Below are positions 1 through 11,989 of a stretch of DNA of 64,000 nt, piece after piece; positions within the stretch are counted from its first letter, which is position 1; each line of letters opens with the position of its first letter. Origin of the DNA: Portulaca oleracea (Eukaryota; Streptophyta; Magnoliopsida; Caryophyllales; Portulacaceae); assembly GCA_029582165.1 (NCBI GenBank), contig CM055884.1, positions 19,499,037 to 19,563,036 of the forward strand, given 5' to 3'. The position numbers were made by a program, and so were the translations under genes. Below the pieces are notes generated by a model. The model searched no databases, was not told the origin of the DNA, and worked only from the letters and a program-made list of their open reading frames with translations.

Positions 1-414
1 GTCTCTTCTTCTGTAAGTTATTCCACCATATACTAGCATGTTTTTGCAGTTTAAGAGCAATATACTTGACCTTCTTTGCATCAGGTACATCTTTCAGGTC
101 AAAGACTCTCTCCATAGTTTGAATCCTGTCAAGAAAGACTTTAGGATCAAGATTAACTTCAAATTCAAGAATATCAACTTTGAAGTCAAGTCTCTTTCTC
201 TAGGCTCAAGTCTAGGTAGTGTTTGACGAGGCCTTCTAGGGGTGCTCAATGCTTCTGCTTCACTCTCCTCTTCTACTGAATCTTTGAGCTCATATTGTTG
301 CAGATGCATGTATCTTTCGAGTTGTTTTGAAAGGTAAGCAACCTTTCCTTCCAATTCAGCTTTCTCCTGCAGTAGTTGCTCAGTAGTGGTATTGTCGTTG
401 CTTCCACTGGCCAT
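1..414 (-). pseudogene. gag of unit I0 (cut by window edge)
   Basis: The start codon at 414-412 opens a reading frame beginning MASGSNDNTTTEQLL, followed by a heptad-like stretch rich in Leu, Glu and Lys that suggests a short coiled coil, then an acidic segment and an Arg/Pro-rich segment. Near 205 the frame shifts relative to the better preserved I5 copy, because a CT-rich run differs in length; the homologous sequence then continues in another frame toward the conserved WWTNLQKK region at about 25. The 5' leader at 415-581 holds no other gene. The remainder lies outside the window. Capsid-type Gag of a Ty3/gypsy element, no longer translatable as one protein. Confidence 0.75.
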
Positions 415-597
415 GATGCTGGTATGCATGAGGAAATAATGTTTGGGAATGCTTTTGGGGCGTTGGGATTGTGTTTGGGACGTTTGGATGGATTGGTTTG
501 GGATGGATGACGGAATCATGTTTGGGAATTGTAATTGGGGCGTTGGGATTGTGTTTTAGGTTGCACTGAGAAGAAACCTAAGCTCTGATACCAATTT

Positions 598-2143
598 TGA
601 TATATAGTTAGTTCAAAGACTAGGGTTTTGATCAATTACACATCATGGGGTGGCGTACAACCAATGTAGGGTTTGGGAGAGTTCACGTGAAGGCTGAGGA
701 TGGGAGAGGATACATGTGAATATATGGAGATTTGTGAGTTTTGAAACATAGTATGGATTAGAGTTTGAGAGGGAAATTTGAGAGAGAGAGAGAGAGGGAC
801 GTAAGGTTGAGGGATTCAAGAAATGAGAATGGATTAGGGTTTATGGGGTTTGACGTGAGAGTGGAGAGAAATAAGGGATTTGAAAATAGCCTTAAGAAAT
901 CAACAGGATAGGTAAGAGAATTGGATAGTTCAAGAGAATAAAACTTCATACAGAAACACCACAAGTTGAAACAACTAGGGCTACTTGCTCTTCCTCTTAG
1001 TTAAAGAAACACCTTCTAAGAGTAGGAAATAAGCTCTTCCTCACCACTTGAATTTCCACATTCAAGATACAATAGAAGAGATCAAACGAGATGTTGAGAA
1101 ACACTCAGAGATAAGAAAAAGCTTGTTTGTATTCATAATTCAAAGTTGGTTACTTGAACGAGTACAAGCCTATGCTATTTATACTAGACTAAGTCCTTCT
1201 CCTACTAGGACTATCTAACTTGACGCCTAAGCAACCAACTCCTACTAGGAATTAGTTTCCTAATCCTAAGGGAACTAGTTGCTAAAGTATGAATCCTTCT
1301 AGGACTTGGCATTCCTAATCCATGATGGATTAATTATAAAATTAGCCATCCTTATATAGGATTCCCAGAATTAGCGCCAGAGCTAAAGAGGAGTATTCAA
1401 ATTGGATTCCTCAAAAACCACTGTAGACTCTTCTAGAACCTTCTAGACTCTTCTAACTTGATGTCCAAGCGTTTTGATAAAAATAATAAAATAACATCAA
1501 TAAACTTGCTACTTAAAAGAAAATGCTGAAAATGTGAACTTTAGCTTGAAAAGGCCAAAACTGTGAACTTCATCTTGGAAATGCCAAAACTGTGAAATTC
1601 ATCTTGGGCTTTGTACTTGGTCCTTTTGGACGTGGACTTTGAGCCTCTAGGGCTGTTCGTTCTCGTTATGAGCTGAATTTTATCTCTTTTATAGGGAGTT
1701 TTGCTTAATTTAGCCCCGTTTTGTAGTTAGTTATGAAGTTTTCTTAGTCTTGTAGGTCAATAAGGTGTTGAGGAAAAACCGAGCAAATATGGAACAAAAT
1801 TTCACACAGTATGGAGAGAAGAACAAAATTTCCTGAGTCTGTCTATGACTCGTCCGTGACATGGACCTGTGACTTTGTGGCTTGCAAATCTCACCTAAGG
1901 AGGAGTGAAGGCCAGAAGGCCGACTCGCCCGAGTTAGCTTGATGACTCGCCCGTGACGGTCATTTCTGGCATCATCACTGAAGCAAAGGATCCTCCGGTG
2001 GCCGGAAGGTTGACTCGCCCGATTCAGAAATTCGCCCGAGTCACTCTGATTTCTGTGGAAACTGCTGACGTGTGCTGCGGGATTATTTTTAGGGTTGGGT
2101 TTGTAATTATCTTCCTTCTATAAATACCCACATGTTTTCAACA
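598..2143 (-). repeat. Family A LTR L1
   Basis: On the minus strand the LTR begins TGTTGAAAAC and ends TATATATCA. The primer-binding motif follows at 593-582 after four bases. A TATAAATA box is read on the minus strand at 1184-1177, so R/U5 lies between about 1150 and 598 and U3 between about 2143 and 1185. U3 carries short palindromic GACTCGCCCGAGT motifs around 1922-2040. A GA microsatellite is at 780-797. Ends are inferred from TG/CA termini and from the other copies. No purine-rich tract was found just outside the U3 end, so that end is the less certain one. Confidence 0.75.
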
Positions 2144-2146
2144 GTA

Positions 2147-2644
2147 TTAACAAGTAGTCGAAGTAGTCTTAGTAGATATCTTTAAGTTAACCCTTACTAG
2201 GTCTTCTGGCTGAAACACAACTTTCCTTCTCTTCTTGTCAAAAAAGACAACAACACACTTGCCCCTGAGGGCTTTCAAAACATCATTCATTAGTCTCATA
2301 AAAGTAGAAAGGGCATTAGTTAGACCACAAGGCATGGCTAACCATTCATAGAGACCTCCTTTAGTTTTGACAGTAGTGTCCCTTTCTCGAATTCGAATCT
2401 AGTGGTACCCACTTCTTAGATCAATTTTGAGCTGGATCTCATGCTGAGGGGGCAATCCTGGAGGTATCTCTTCTGGGAACACATGTAGGGATCGTTCCAT
2501 CAGAGAGGTGATGACAGGGTGGCCTTTTATGGGGTTTTCCTGGCTAGGGTTCTCGTTGGTAGGCCTTTTGTGTTTAGGGTTTGTGTTAAGGTCTGAGGGA
2601 ATGATCTTTTTATGCTCACTAAACTCAGGACGTTCAGTGGTCAT
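2147..2644 (-). pseudogene. pol relic of unit I1: RT fragment fused to integrase tail
   Basis: One frame runs from 2644 to 2147 with a single internal stop at 2401-2399. It contains the protease-RT linker ending FPEEIPPGLPPQHEI, which is joined directly to the RT block KIDLRSGYH (stop) IRIRERD. The block continues through [17 protein letters not shown] to VVVFFD, the first part of the RT active-site motif. There it is fused to [16 protein letters not shown], which matches the C-terminal region of plant gypsy integrases. Two large deletions are therefore visible: about 70-80 codons before KIDLRSGYH, and everything between the RT active site and the integrase tail. The same joins and the same stop occur in I2, I4 and I5. 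Catalytically dead. Confidence 0.8.
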
Positions 2645-2731
2645 AAAAGTGATGAGATTTGGATCATTCCCATGGGGTTGGGACGAATTGGATTTTTTTT
2701 AGTGGAGCTAGGGTTACCTTCTTGTTTTGGA

Positions 2732-3900
2732 TCACAAAAGTGTAGGGCTTGTTGGGAGTTGAAGCTTGTTCACCATAGTAGGAGAAGCTGCGTTAGCACA
2801 ACTTCCACCATCAATAATCAAAGAACAAACTTTGCCCTTGATAGTACAACGAGAATGGAAGATGGCTTCTCGTTGTTGTTGATTTGCAAGAACAAGAGAG
2901 CTTCTCAGAACTCTCCTCACGACCAACATCTCTCATTCATCTGGTTCCTCCACAACGTCCTCAATAGAGTATCCGTGATCAGCGTGTGCCTCCTCCTCTA
3001 CATCTTCTGGTTCAGGTTCAAAGAGAGCGTTTTGATGCTCAATGAGGATGATTGCTCTCTTGTTGGGGCATACAGAGGCTATATGACCGAGCCCTTGACA
3101 CCTTAAACACCTCCTCCTATCCATGGGTGTGGCTTGAATAGGTTTTAGGACGGTTTGGGGCTAATTTTGTTGTGCTTTTGTGGCTGGCGTTTAGGGAGAG
3201 TTAGGGTTTTTTGTGTAGTATAGGTTTGAGAGGAATACGGGGTTCTAGGGCTTCTACACGCCGTCACTTTTCCCCTTATCTTTCGATGCTGCTCAACTTT
3301 GTTAGCCAAAGTACTAAATTTATCAAGTGTAGTATAGGGTTGAAGCTCGACAACATACCTTATGGTTTCATTCAATCCAGCTAGGTACCTCACAAAAGTT
3401 TGAGGTTCATCCTCCTTCAGATCACACCTCCATAGCAGATGTTCGAACTCCTTGGTGTACTCCTCGATTCTTTTAGCTCCTTGGATAAGCTGTTGAAGCC
3501 TAAAGTAGTTGTCTTTAAAGTAGCTCACATGAAGAAACTTAGAGTGAAGTTTCTTCCTCATCTTCTCCCAAGTTCGACTCTTTTCTTTCCCAACATGTTG
3601 TCTCTTCTTCTACAAGTTAGTCCACCATATACTAACATGTTTTTGCAGTTTAAGAGCAATATACTTGACCTTCGTTGCATCAGGTACATCTTTCAGGTCA
3701 AAGACTCTCTCCACAGTTTGAATCTTTGAGCTCAATGCTTCTGCTTCACTCTCCTCTTCTACTGAATCTTTGAGCTCATATTGTTGCAGATGCATGTATC
3801 TTTTGAGTTGTTTTGAAAGGTAAGCAACCTTTCCTTCCAATTCAGCTTTCTCCTGCAGTAGTTGCTCAGTAGTGGTATTGTCGTTGCTGCCACTGGCCAT
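2732..3900 (-). pseudogene. gag-protease relic of unit I1
   Basis: Starts MASGSND at 3900. A deletion of about 150 bases near 3728 joins the acidic segment (EAEALS) to the KIQTVERVFDLKDV block. Downstream are the WWTNL region, the Gag core with YFKDNYFRLQQLI, and a CCHC zinc knuckle (CLRCQGLGHIASVC) near 3110-3070. The retropepsin-like signature LIIDGGSC near 2830 carries Asp-Gly-Gly rather than Asp-Ser/Thr-Gly; this variant is shared by all the family A copies. The frame changes at least twice and there is a stop just before the protease part. This copy lacks the 206-base protease segment that is retained in I4 and I5. Confidence 0.75.
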
Positions 3901-4083
3901 GATGCTGGTATGCATGAGGAAATAATGTTTGGGAATGCTTTTGGGGCGTTGGGATTGTGTTTGGGACGTTTGGATGGATTGGTTTAGGATGGATGACGGA
4001 ATCATGTTTGGGAAATGTAATTGGGGCGTTGGGATTGTGTTTTAGGTTGCACTGAGAAGAAACCTAAGCTCTGATACCAATTT

Positions 4084-5627
4084 TGATATATAGTTAGTTC
4101 AAAGACTAGGGTTTTGATCAATTACACATCATGGGGTGGCGTGCAACCAATGTAGGGTTTGGGAGAGTTCACGTGAAGGCTGAGGATGGGAGAGGATACA
4201 TGTGAAAATATGGAGATTTGTGAGTTTTGAAAGATAGTATGGATTAGAGTTTGAGAGGGAAATTTGAGAGAGAGAGAGAGAGAGAGAGGGACGTAAGGTT
4301 GAGGGATTTAAGAAATGAGAATGGATTAGGGTTTGAGGGGTTTGACGTGAGAGTGGAGAGAAATAAGGGATTTGAAAATAGCCTTAAGAAATCAACAGGA
4401 TAGGTAAGAGAACTGGATAGTTCAAGAGAATAAAACTTCATACAGAAACACCACAAGTTGAAACAACTAGGGCTACTTGCTCTTCCTCTTAGTTAAAGAA
4501 ACACCTTCTAAGAGTAGGAAATAAGCTCTTCCTCACCACTTGAATTGCCACATTCAAGATACAATAGAAGAGATCAAACGAGATGTTGAGAAACACTCAG
4601 TGATAAGCAAAAGCTTGTTTGTATTCATAATTCAAAGTTGGTTACTTGAACGAGTACAAGCCTATGCTATTTATACTAGACTAAGTCCTTCTCCTACTAG
4701 GACTATCTAACTTGACGCCTAAGCAACCAACTGCTACTAGGAATTAAATTCCTAATCCTAAGGGAACTAGTTACGAAAGTATGAATCCTTCTAGGACTTG
4801 GCATTCCTAATCCATGACGGATTAATTATAAAATTAGCCATCCTTATATAGGACTCCCAGACTTGGCGCCAGAGCTAAAGAGGAGTATTCAAATTGGATT
4901 CCTCAAAAACCACTCTAGACTCTTCTAGAACCTTTTAGACTATTCTAGACTCTTCTAACTTGATGTCCAAGCTTTTTGATAAAAATAATAAAATTACATC
5001 AATAAACTTGCTACTTAAAAGAAAATGCTAAAAATGTGAACTTTAACTTGAAAAGGCCAAAACTGTGAACTTCATCTTGGAAATGCCAAAACTGTGAAAT
5101 TCATCTTGGGCTTTGTACTTGGTCCTTTTGGACGTGGACTTTGAGCCTCTTGGGCTGTTCGTTCTCGTTATGAGCTGAATTTTATCTCTTTTATAGGGAG
5201 TCTTGCTTGTTTTAGCCCCGTTTTATTTGTTAGTTATGAAGTTTTCTTAGTCTTGTAGGTCAATAAGGTGTTTAGCAAAAACCGAGCAAATATGGAACAA
5301 AATGTCACACAGTATGGAGAGCAGAAGCAGAAGTTTGGGTAGCCGGGAGACTCGCCTGAGTCTGTCTATGACTCGTCCGTGACATGGACCTGTGACTTTG
5401 TGGCTTGCCCGAGTTAGCTTGATGACTCGCCCGTGACGGTCATCTTTGGCATCATCACTGAAGCAAAGGATCCTCCGGTGGCCGGAAGGCTGACTCGCCC
5501 GATTCAGAAAGTGAATCACCCGAGTCACTCTGATTTCTGCGGAAACTGCTTACGTGTGCTCCGGAATTATTTTTAGGGTTGGGTTTTTAATTATCTTCCT
5601 TCTATAAATACCCACATGTTTTCAACA
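4084..5627 (-). repeat. Family A LTR L2
   Basis: Full-length copy bounded by TG and CA (minus strand TGTTGAAAAC to TATATATCA). The primer-binding motif is at 4079-4068. A minus-strand TATAAATA box lies near 4664-4671. Differences from L1 are scattered substitutions, a slightly longer GA run at 4266-4287, and a missing segment in the U3 palindrome region near 5405, where L1 has extra sequence. L2 serves as 5' LTR for I1 and 3' LTR for I2. Confidence 0.75.
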
Positions 5628-5630
5628 CTG

Positions 5631-6219
5631 TTAACAAGTAGTCGAAGTAGTCTTGGTAGATATCTTTAAGTTAACCCTTACAAGGTCTTCTGGCTGAAAC
5701 ACAACTTTCCTTCTCTTCTTGTCAAAAAAGACAACAACATACTTGCCCCTGAGGGCTTTAAAAACCTCATTCATTAGTCTCATAAAAGTAGAAAGAGCAT
5801 TAGTTAGACCACAAGGCATGGCTAACCATTCATAGAGACCTCCTTTAGTTTTGACAGTAGTGTCCCTTTCTCGAATTCGAATCTAGTGGTACCCACTTCT
5901 TAGATCAATTTTGAGCTGGATCTCATGCTGAGGGGGCAATCCTGGTGGTGTCTCTTCTAGGAAAAACATATGGGGATCATTCCATCAAAGAGGTGATGAT
6001 AGGGTGGCCTTTTGTGGGGTTTTCATGGCTAGGGTTCTCGTTGGTAGGCCTTTTGTGTTTAGGGTTTGTGTTTAGGTCTGAGGGAATGATCTTCTTATGC
6101 TCACTAAACTCAGGACGTTCAGTGGTCATAAAAGTGATGAGATTTGGATCATTCCCATGGAGTTGGGACGATTTGGATGTTTTAAGTGGAGCTAGGGTTA
6201 CCTTCTTGTTTTGGATCAC
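5631..6219 (-). pseudogene. pol relic of unit I2
   Basis: Same architecture as in I1: protease-RT linker (6219-5977), linker-to-RT join, stop after LRSGYH, then [17 protein letters not shown] and the fusion of VVVFFD to the integrase-tail sequence [14 protein letters not shown], ending at 5631. An additional frameshift separates the linker frame from the RT frame around 5950-5977. No active-site Asp pair is present. Confidence 0.75.
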
Positions 6220-7498
6220 AAAAGTGTAGGGTTTCTTGGGAGTTGAAGCTTGTCCACCATAGTAGGAGAAGCTGCGTTAGCACAACTTCCACCATCAATA
6301 ATCAAATAACAAACTTTGCCTTTGATAATACAACGAGAATGGAAGATGGCTTCTCGTTGTTGTTGATCTACAAGAACAAGAGAGCTACTAAGAACTCTCC
6401 TCATAACCAACATCTCTCATTCATCTGGTTCCTCAACAACGTCCTCAATAGAGTATCCGTGATTAGCGTGTGCCTCCTCCTCTACATCTTCTGGTTCAGG
6501 TTCAAAGAGAGCGTTTTGATGCTTCAGGAGGGTGATTGCTCTCTTGTTGGGGCATTCAAAGGCTATATGACGGAGCCCTTGACACCTGAAACACCTCCTC
6601 CTATCCATGGGTGTGGCTTGAATAGGTTTTAGGACGGTTTGGGGCTGATTTTGTGGTGCTTTTGTGGCTGGCGTTTGGGGAGGGTTAGGGTTTTTTTGTG
6701 GAGTGTAGGTTTGAGAGGAATACGGGGTTCTAGGGCTTCTACACGCCGTCACCTTTCCCCTTATCTTTCGTTGCTGCTCAACATTGTTAGCCAAAGTACT
6801 AAATTTATCAAGTGTAGTATAGGGTTGAAGCTCGACAACATACCTTATGGTTTCATTCAATCCAGCTAGGTACCTCACAAGAGTTTGAGGTTCATCCTCC
6901 TTCAGATCACTCCTCCATAGCAGATGTTCGAACTCCTTGGTGTTCTCCTCGACACTTTTAGCTCCTTGGATAAGATGTTGAAGCCTAAAGTATTTATCTT
7001 TAAAGTAGCTCACAGGAAGAAACTTAGAGTGAAGTTTCTTCGTCATCTTCTCCCAAGTTCAACTCTTTTCTTTCCCAACATGTTGTCTCTTCTTCGGTAA
7101 GTTAGTCCACCATATACTAGCATGTTTTCGCAGTTTAAGAGCAATATACTTGACCTTCTTTGCATCAGGTACATCTTTCAAGGCAAAGACTCTCTCCATA
7201 GTTTGAATCCTGTCAAGAAAGACTTTAGGATCAAGATTAACTTCAAATTCAAGAATATCAACTTTGAAGTCAAGTCTCTTTCTCTAGGCTCAAGTCTAGG
7301 TAGTGTTTGACGAGGCCTTCTAGGGGTGCTCAATGCTTCTGCTTCACTCTCCTCTTCTACTGAATCTTTGAGCTCATATTGTTGCAGATGCATGTATCTT
7401 TCGAGTTGTTTTGAAAGGTAAGCAACCTTTCCTTCCAATTCAGCTTTCTCCTGCAGTAGTTGCTCAGTAGTGGTATTGTCGTTGCTGCCACTGGCCAT
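6216..7498 (-). pseudogene. gag-protease relic of unit I2
   Basis: Start codon at 7498 (MASGSND). The N-terminal part is open to about 7280, where the CT-run frameshift seen in I0 recurs. The middle and C-terminal Gag (7046-6417) is open for 209 codons and has an intact zinc knuckle CFRCQGLRHIAFEC (C-x2-C-x4-H-x4-C). A stop replaces a Gly codon directly after PDE at 6419-6417. The protease part with LIIDGGSC follows at 6413-6216. The 206-base protease segment is missing, as in I1 and I3. Among the copies this is the one with the best zinc knuckle. Confidence 0.75.
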
Positions 7499-7684
7499 GA
7501 TGCTGGGATGCACGAGGAAATCATGTTTGGGAATGCTTTTTTTGGGGCGTTGGGATTGTGTTTGGGACGTTTGGATGGATTGGTTTGGGATAGATGACGG
7601 AATCATGTTTGGGAAATGTGTTTGGGGCGTTGGGATTTTGTTTTAGGTTGCACTGAGAAGAAACCTAAGCTCTGATACCAATTT

Positions 7685-8670
7685 TGATGTATAGTTAGAT
7701 CAAAGACTAGGGTTTTGATCAATTACTCATCATGGGGTAGCGTGCAACCAATCTAGGGTTTGGGAGAGTTCACGTGAAGGCTGAGGATGGGACAGGATAC
7801 ACGTGAATAAATGGAGATTTTAGAGTTTTGAAAGAGAGTATGGATTAGAGTTTGAGAGGGAAATTTGAGAGAGAGAGAGAAAGAGGGACGTAAGGTTAAG
7901 GGATTTAAGAAATGAGAATGGATTAGGGTTTGAGGGGTTTGACGTGAGAGTGGAGAGAAATAAGGGATTTAAAAATAGCCTTAAGAAATCAACAGGATAG
8001 GTAAGAGATCTAGATAGTTCAAGAGATTAAAACTTCATACAGAAACACCACAAGTTGAAACAACTAGGGCTACTTGCTCTTCCTCTTAGTTAAAGAAACA
8101 CCTTATAAGAGTAGGATATAAGCTCTTACTCACCACTTGAATTGCCACATTCAAGATACAATAGAAGAGATCAAACGAGATGTTGAGAAACACTTAGGGA
8201 TAAGCAAAAGCTTGTTTGTATTCATAATTCAAAGTTGGTTACTTGAACGAGTACAAGCCTATGCTATTTACACTAGACTAAGTCCTTCTCCTACTAGGAC
8301 TATCTAACTTGACGCCTAAGCAACCAACTCCTACTAGGAATTAGTTTCCTAATCCTAAGGGAACTAGTTACGAAAGTATGAATCCTTCTAGGACTTGGCA
8401 TTCCTAATCCATGATGGATTAATTATAAAATTAGCAATCCTTATCTAGGATTCCCAGACTTGGCGCCACAGCTAAAGAGGAGTATTCAAATTGGATTCCT
8501 CAAAAACCACTCTAGACTCTTCTAGAACCTTCTAGACTCTTCTAGACTATTCTAACTCGATGTCCAAGCTTTTTGATATTACTTGGCATCTCACACAACT
8601 AAAAATAATAAAATTAAATCAATAAACTTGCTACTTAAAAGAAAATGCTGAAAATGTGAACTTTAGCTTG
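7685..8670 (-). repeat. Family A LTR L3 (truncated)
   Basis: R/U5 and part of U3 are present, with the primer-binding motif at 7680-7669. The copy stops at AACTTTAGCTTG, where it is joined directly to ATCTAATGCTGAGGGGG of the protease-RT linker of I3. The rest of U3, including the palindrome array, and the whole RT-integrase fusion are therefore deleted. Short similarity (GCTTGATCT versus GCTGGATCT) at the join suggests microhomology-mediated or illegitimate recombination. Confidence 0.7.
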
Positions 8671-8672
8671 AT

Positions 8673-8969
8673 CTAATGCTGAGGGGGCAATCCTGGTGGT
8701 ATCTCTTCTGGGAACACATGTGGGGATCGTTCCATCAGAGAGGTGATGATAGGGTGGCCTTTTTTAGGGTTTTCATGGCTAGGGTTCTCGTTGGTAGGCC
8801 TTTTGTGTTTAGGGTTTGTGTTTAGGTCTGAGGGAATGATCTTCTTATGCTCACTAAACTCAGGACGTTCAGTGGTCATAAAAGTGATGAGATCTGGATC
8901 ATTCCCATGGGGTTGGGACGATTTGGCTGTTTTTAGTGGACCTAGGGTTACCTTCTTGTTTTGGATCAC
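8673..8969 (-). pseudogene. pol relic of unit I3 (linker only)
   Basis: Only the protease-RT linker survives, open from 8969 to 8673 and ending in the EEIPPGLPPQH segment. The RT fragment and integrase tail found in the other units are removed by the deletion that truncates L3. Confidence 0.7.
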
Positions 8970-10205
8970 AAAAGTGTAGGGCTTCTTGGGAGTTGAAGCT
9001 TGTTCACCATAGTAGGAGAAGCTGCGTTAGCACAACTTCCACCATCAATAATCAAAGAACAAACTTTTCCCTTGATAGTACAACGAGAATTGAAGATGGC
9101 TTCTCGTTGTTGTTGATCTACAAGAACAACAAAGCTACTAAGAACTCTCCTCACAACCAACATCTCTCCTTCATCTGGTTCCTCCACAACCTCCTTAATA
9201 GAGTATCCGTGATCAGCGTGTGCCTCCTCCTCTACATCTTCTGGTTCAGGTTCAAAGAGAGCGTTTTGATACTCCATGAGGGTGATTGCTCTCTTGTTGG
9301 GGCATTCAGAGGCTATATGACCGAGCCCTTGAACCCTGAAACACCCCCTCCTACCCGTGGGTGTGGCTTGAATAGGTTTTAGGACGGTTTGGGGCTGATT
9401 TTGTGGTGATTTTGTGGCTGGCGTTTCGGGAGGGTTAGGGTTTTTTGTGGAGTGTAGGTTTGAGAGGAATACGGGGTTCTAGGGCTTCTACACGCCGTCA
9501 CCTTTCCCCATATCTTTCGTTGCTGCACAACATTGTTAGCCAAAGTACTAAATTTATCAAGTGTAGTATAGGGTTGAAGCTCGACAACATACCTTATGGT
9601 TTCATTCAATCTAGCTAGGTACCTCACAAGAGTTTGAGGTTCATCCTCCTTCAGATCACTCCTCCATCGCAGCTGTTCGAACTCCTTGGTGTACTCCTCA
9701 ACGCATTTAGCTCCTTGGATAAGTTGTCGAAGCCTAAAGTAGTTATCTTTAAAGTAGCTCACAAGAAGAAACTTAGAGTGAAGTTTCTTCGTCATCTTCT
9801 CCCAAGTTCGACTCTTTTCTTTCCCAACATGTTGTCTCTTCTTCTGTAAGTTAGTCCACAATATACTAGCATGTTTTTGCAGTTTAAGAGCAATATACTT
9901 GACCTTCTTTGCATCAGGTACATCTTTCAGGTCAAAGACTCTCTCCACAGTTTGAATCCTGTCTCTTCTTCTATAAGTTAGTCTCTTTCTCTAGGCTCAC
10001 GTCTAGGTGGTGTTTGACGAGGCCTTCTAGGGGTGATCAATGCTTCTACTTCACTCTCCTCTTCTACTGAATCTTTGAGCTCATTTTGTTGCAGATGCAT
10101 GTATCTTTCGAGTTGTTTGGAAAGGTAAGCAACCTTACCTTCCAATTCAGCTTTCTCCTGCAGTAGTTGCTCAGTAGTGGTATTGTCGTTGCTGCCACTG
10201 GCCAT
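8966..10205 (-). pseudogene. gag-protease relic of unit I3
   Basis: Start codon at 10205. The N-terminal segment is open to about 9990 and then loses roughly 100 bases near 9960-9985, where duplicated TCTCTTCTTCT sequence joins two parts. The Gag core is open from 9948 to 9379 (MERVFDLKDVPDAKKV, then the LHSKFLLVSYFKDNYF block). The zinc-knuckle region at 9340-9300 is altered. The protease segment (9277-8966) carries LIIDGGSC and lacks the 206-base insert found in I4 and I5. Confidence 0.7.
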
Positions 10206-10388
10206 GATGTTGGGATGCACGAGGAAATCATGTTTGGGAATGCTTTTGGGCCGTTGGGATTGTGTTTGGGACGTTTGGATGGATTGGTTTGGGATGGATG
10301 ACGGAATCCTGTTTGGGAAATGTCTTTGGGGCGTTGGGATTGTGTTTTGGGTTGCACTGAGAAGAAACCTAAGCTCTAATACCAATTT

Positions 10389-11986
10389 TGTTGTATGGTT
10401 AGATCAAAGACTAGGGTTTTGATCAATTACACATCATGGGGTGGCGTGCAACCAATCTAGGGTTTGGGAGAGTTCACGTGAAGGCTGAGGATGGGAGAGG
10501 ATACACGTGAATATATGGAGATTTGAGAGTTTTGAAAGAGAGTATGGATTAGAGTTTGAGAGGGAAATTAGAGAGAGGGAGGTAAGGCTGAGGGATTTAA
10601 GAAATAAGAATGGATTAGGTTTTGAGGGGTTTGACGTGAGAGTGGAAAGAAATAAGGGATTTGAAAATAGCCTTAAGAAATCAACAGGATAGGTAAGAGA
10701 ACTGGATAGTTCAAGAGAATAAAACTTCATACAGAAACACCACAAGTTGAAACAACTAGGGCTACTTGCTCTTCCTCTTAGTTAAAGAAACACCTTCTAA
10801 GAGTAGGAAATAAGCTCTTCCTCACCTCTAGAATTGCCACATTCAAGATACAATAGAAGAGATCAAACGAGAAGTTGAGAAACACTCAGCGATAAGCAAA
10901 AACTTGTTTGTATTCATAATTCAAAGTTGGTTACTTGAACGAGTACAAGCCTATGTTATTTATACTAGACTAAGTCCTTCTCCTACTAGGACTATCTAAC
11001 TTGACGCCTAAGCAACCAACTCAAAGTAGGAATTAGTTTCCTAATCCTAAGGGAACTAGTTACGAAAGTATGAATCCTTCTAGGACTTGGCATTCCTAAT
11101 CCGTGATGGATTAATTATAAAATTAGCCATCCTTATCTAGGATTCCCAGAGTTGGCGCCAGAGTTAAAGAGGAGCATCCAAATTGGATTCCTCAAAAACC
11201 ACTCTAGACTCTCCTAGAACCTTCTAGACTATTCTAAACTCTTCTAACTTGATGTCCAAGTTTTTTTATATTACTTGGCATCTCACACAACTAAAAATAA
11301 TAAAATTACATAAATAAACTTGCTACTTAAAAGAAATTGCTGAAAATATGAACTTTAGCTTGAAAAGGCCAAAACTGTGAACGTCATCTTGGAAATGCCA
11401 AAACTGTGAAATTCATCTTGGGCTTTGTACTTGGTTCTTTTGGTCGTGGACTTTTAGCCTCTAGGGCTGTTCGGTCTCATTTCGAGCTGAATTTTATCTC
11501 TTTTATAGGGAGTCTTTCTTGTTTTAGCCCCGTTTTATTTGTTAGTTATGAAGTTTTCTTAGTCTTGTAGGTCAATAAGGTGTTGAGCAAAAACCGAGCA
11601 AAAATGGAACAAAATGTCACACAGTATGGAGAGCAGAAGCAGAAGTTTGGATAGCCGGGAGACTCGCCTGAGTCTGTCTATGACTCGTCCGTGACATGGA
11701 CCTGTGACTTTATGGCTTGCAAATCTCACCTAAGGAGGAGTGAAGGCCAGAAGGCGGAAGGCGGAAGGCCGCCGAAGTTAGCTTGATGACTACGCTGTGG
11801 CCATCATCTCGCATCATCATCGGCAAAGGATCTTCCAGTGGCCGGAAGGCTGACTCGCCCGATTCAGATAGTGAATCGCCCGAGTCACTCTGATTTCTAC
11901 GGAACTGCTAACGTGTGCTGCGGGATTATTTTTAGGGTTGGGTTTGTAATTATCTTCCTTCTATAAATACCAACATGTTTTCAACA
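10389..11986 (-). repeat. Family A LTR L4
   Basis: Full-length, about 1.6 kb. The primer-binding site at 10384-10373 has one mismatch (minus strand TGGTATTAGAGC). The minus-strand TATA region is near 10955-10962. U3 has a local expansion near 11755-11770 (repeated GGCGGAA) inside the palindrome region. TG/CA termini agree with L1, L2 and L5. Confidence 0.75.
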
Positions 11987-11989
11987 CTA

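Noticed and set aside
2508..3106. Plus-strand open frames opposite gag and protease of family A, repeated in each unit.
   Set aside because: They are antisense shadows of the minus-strand Gag and pol reading and lack any domain; they recur because the units are copies.
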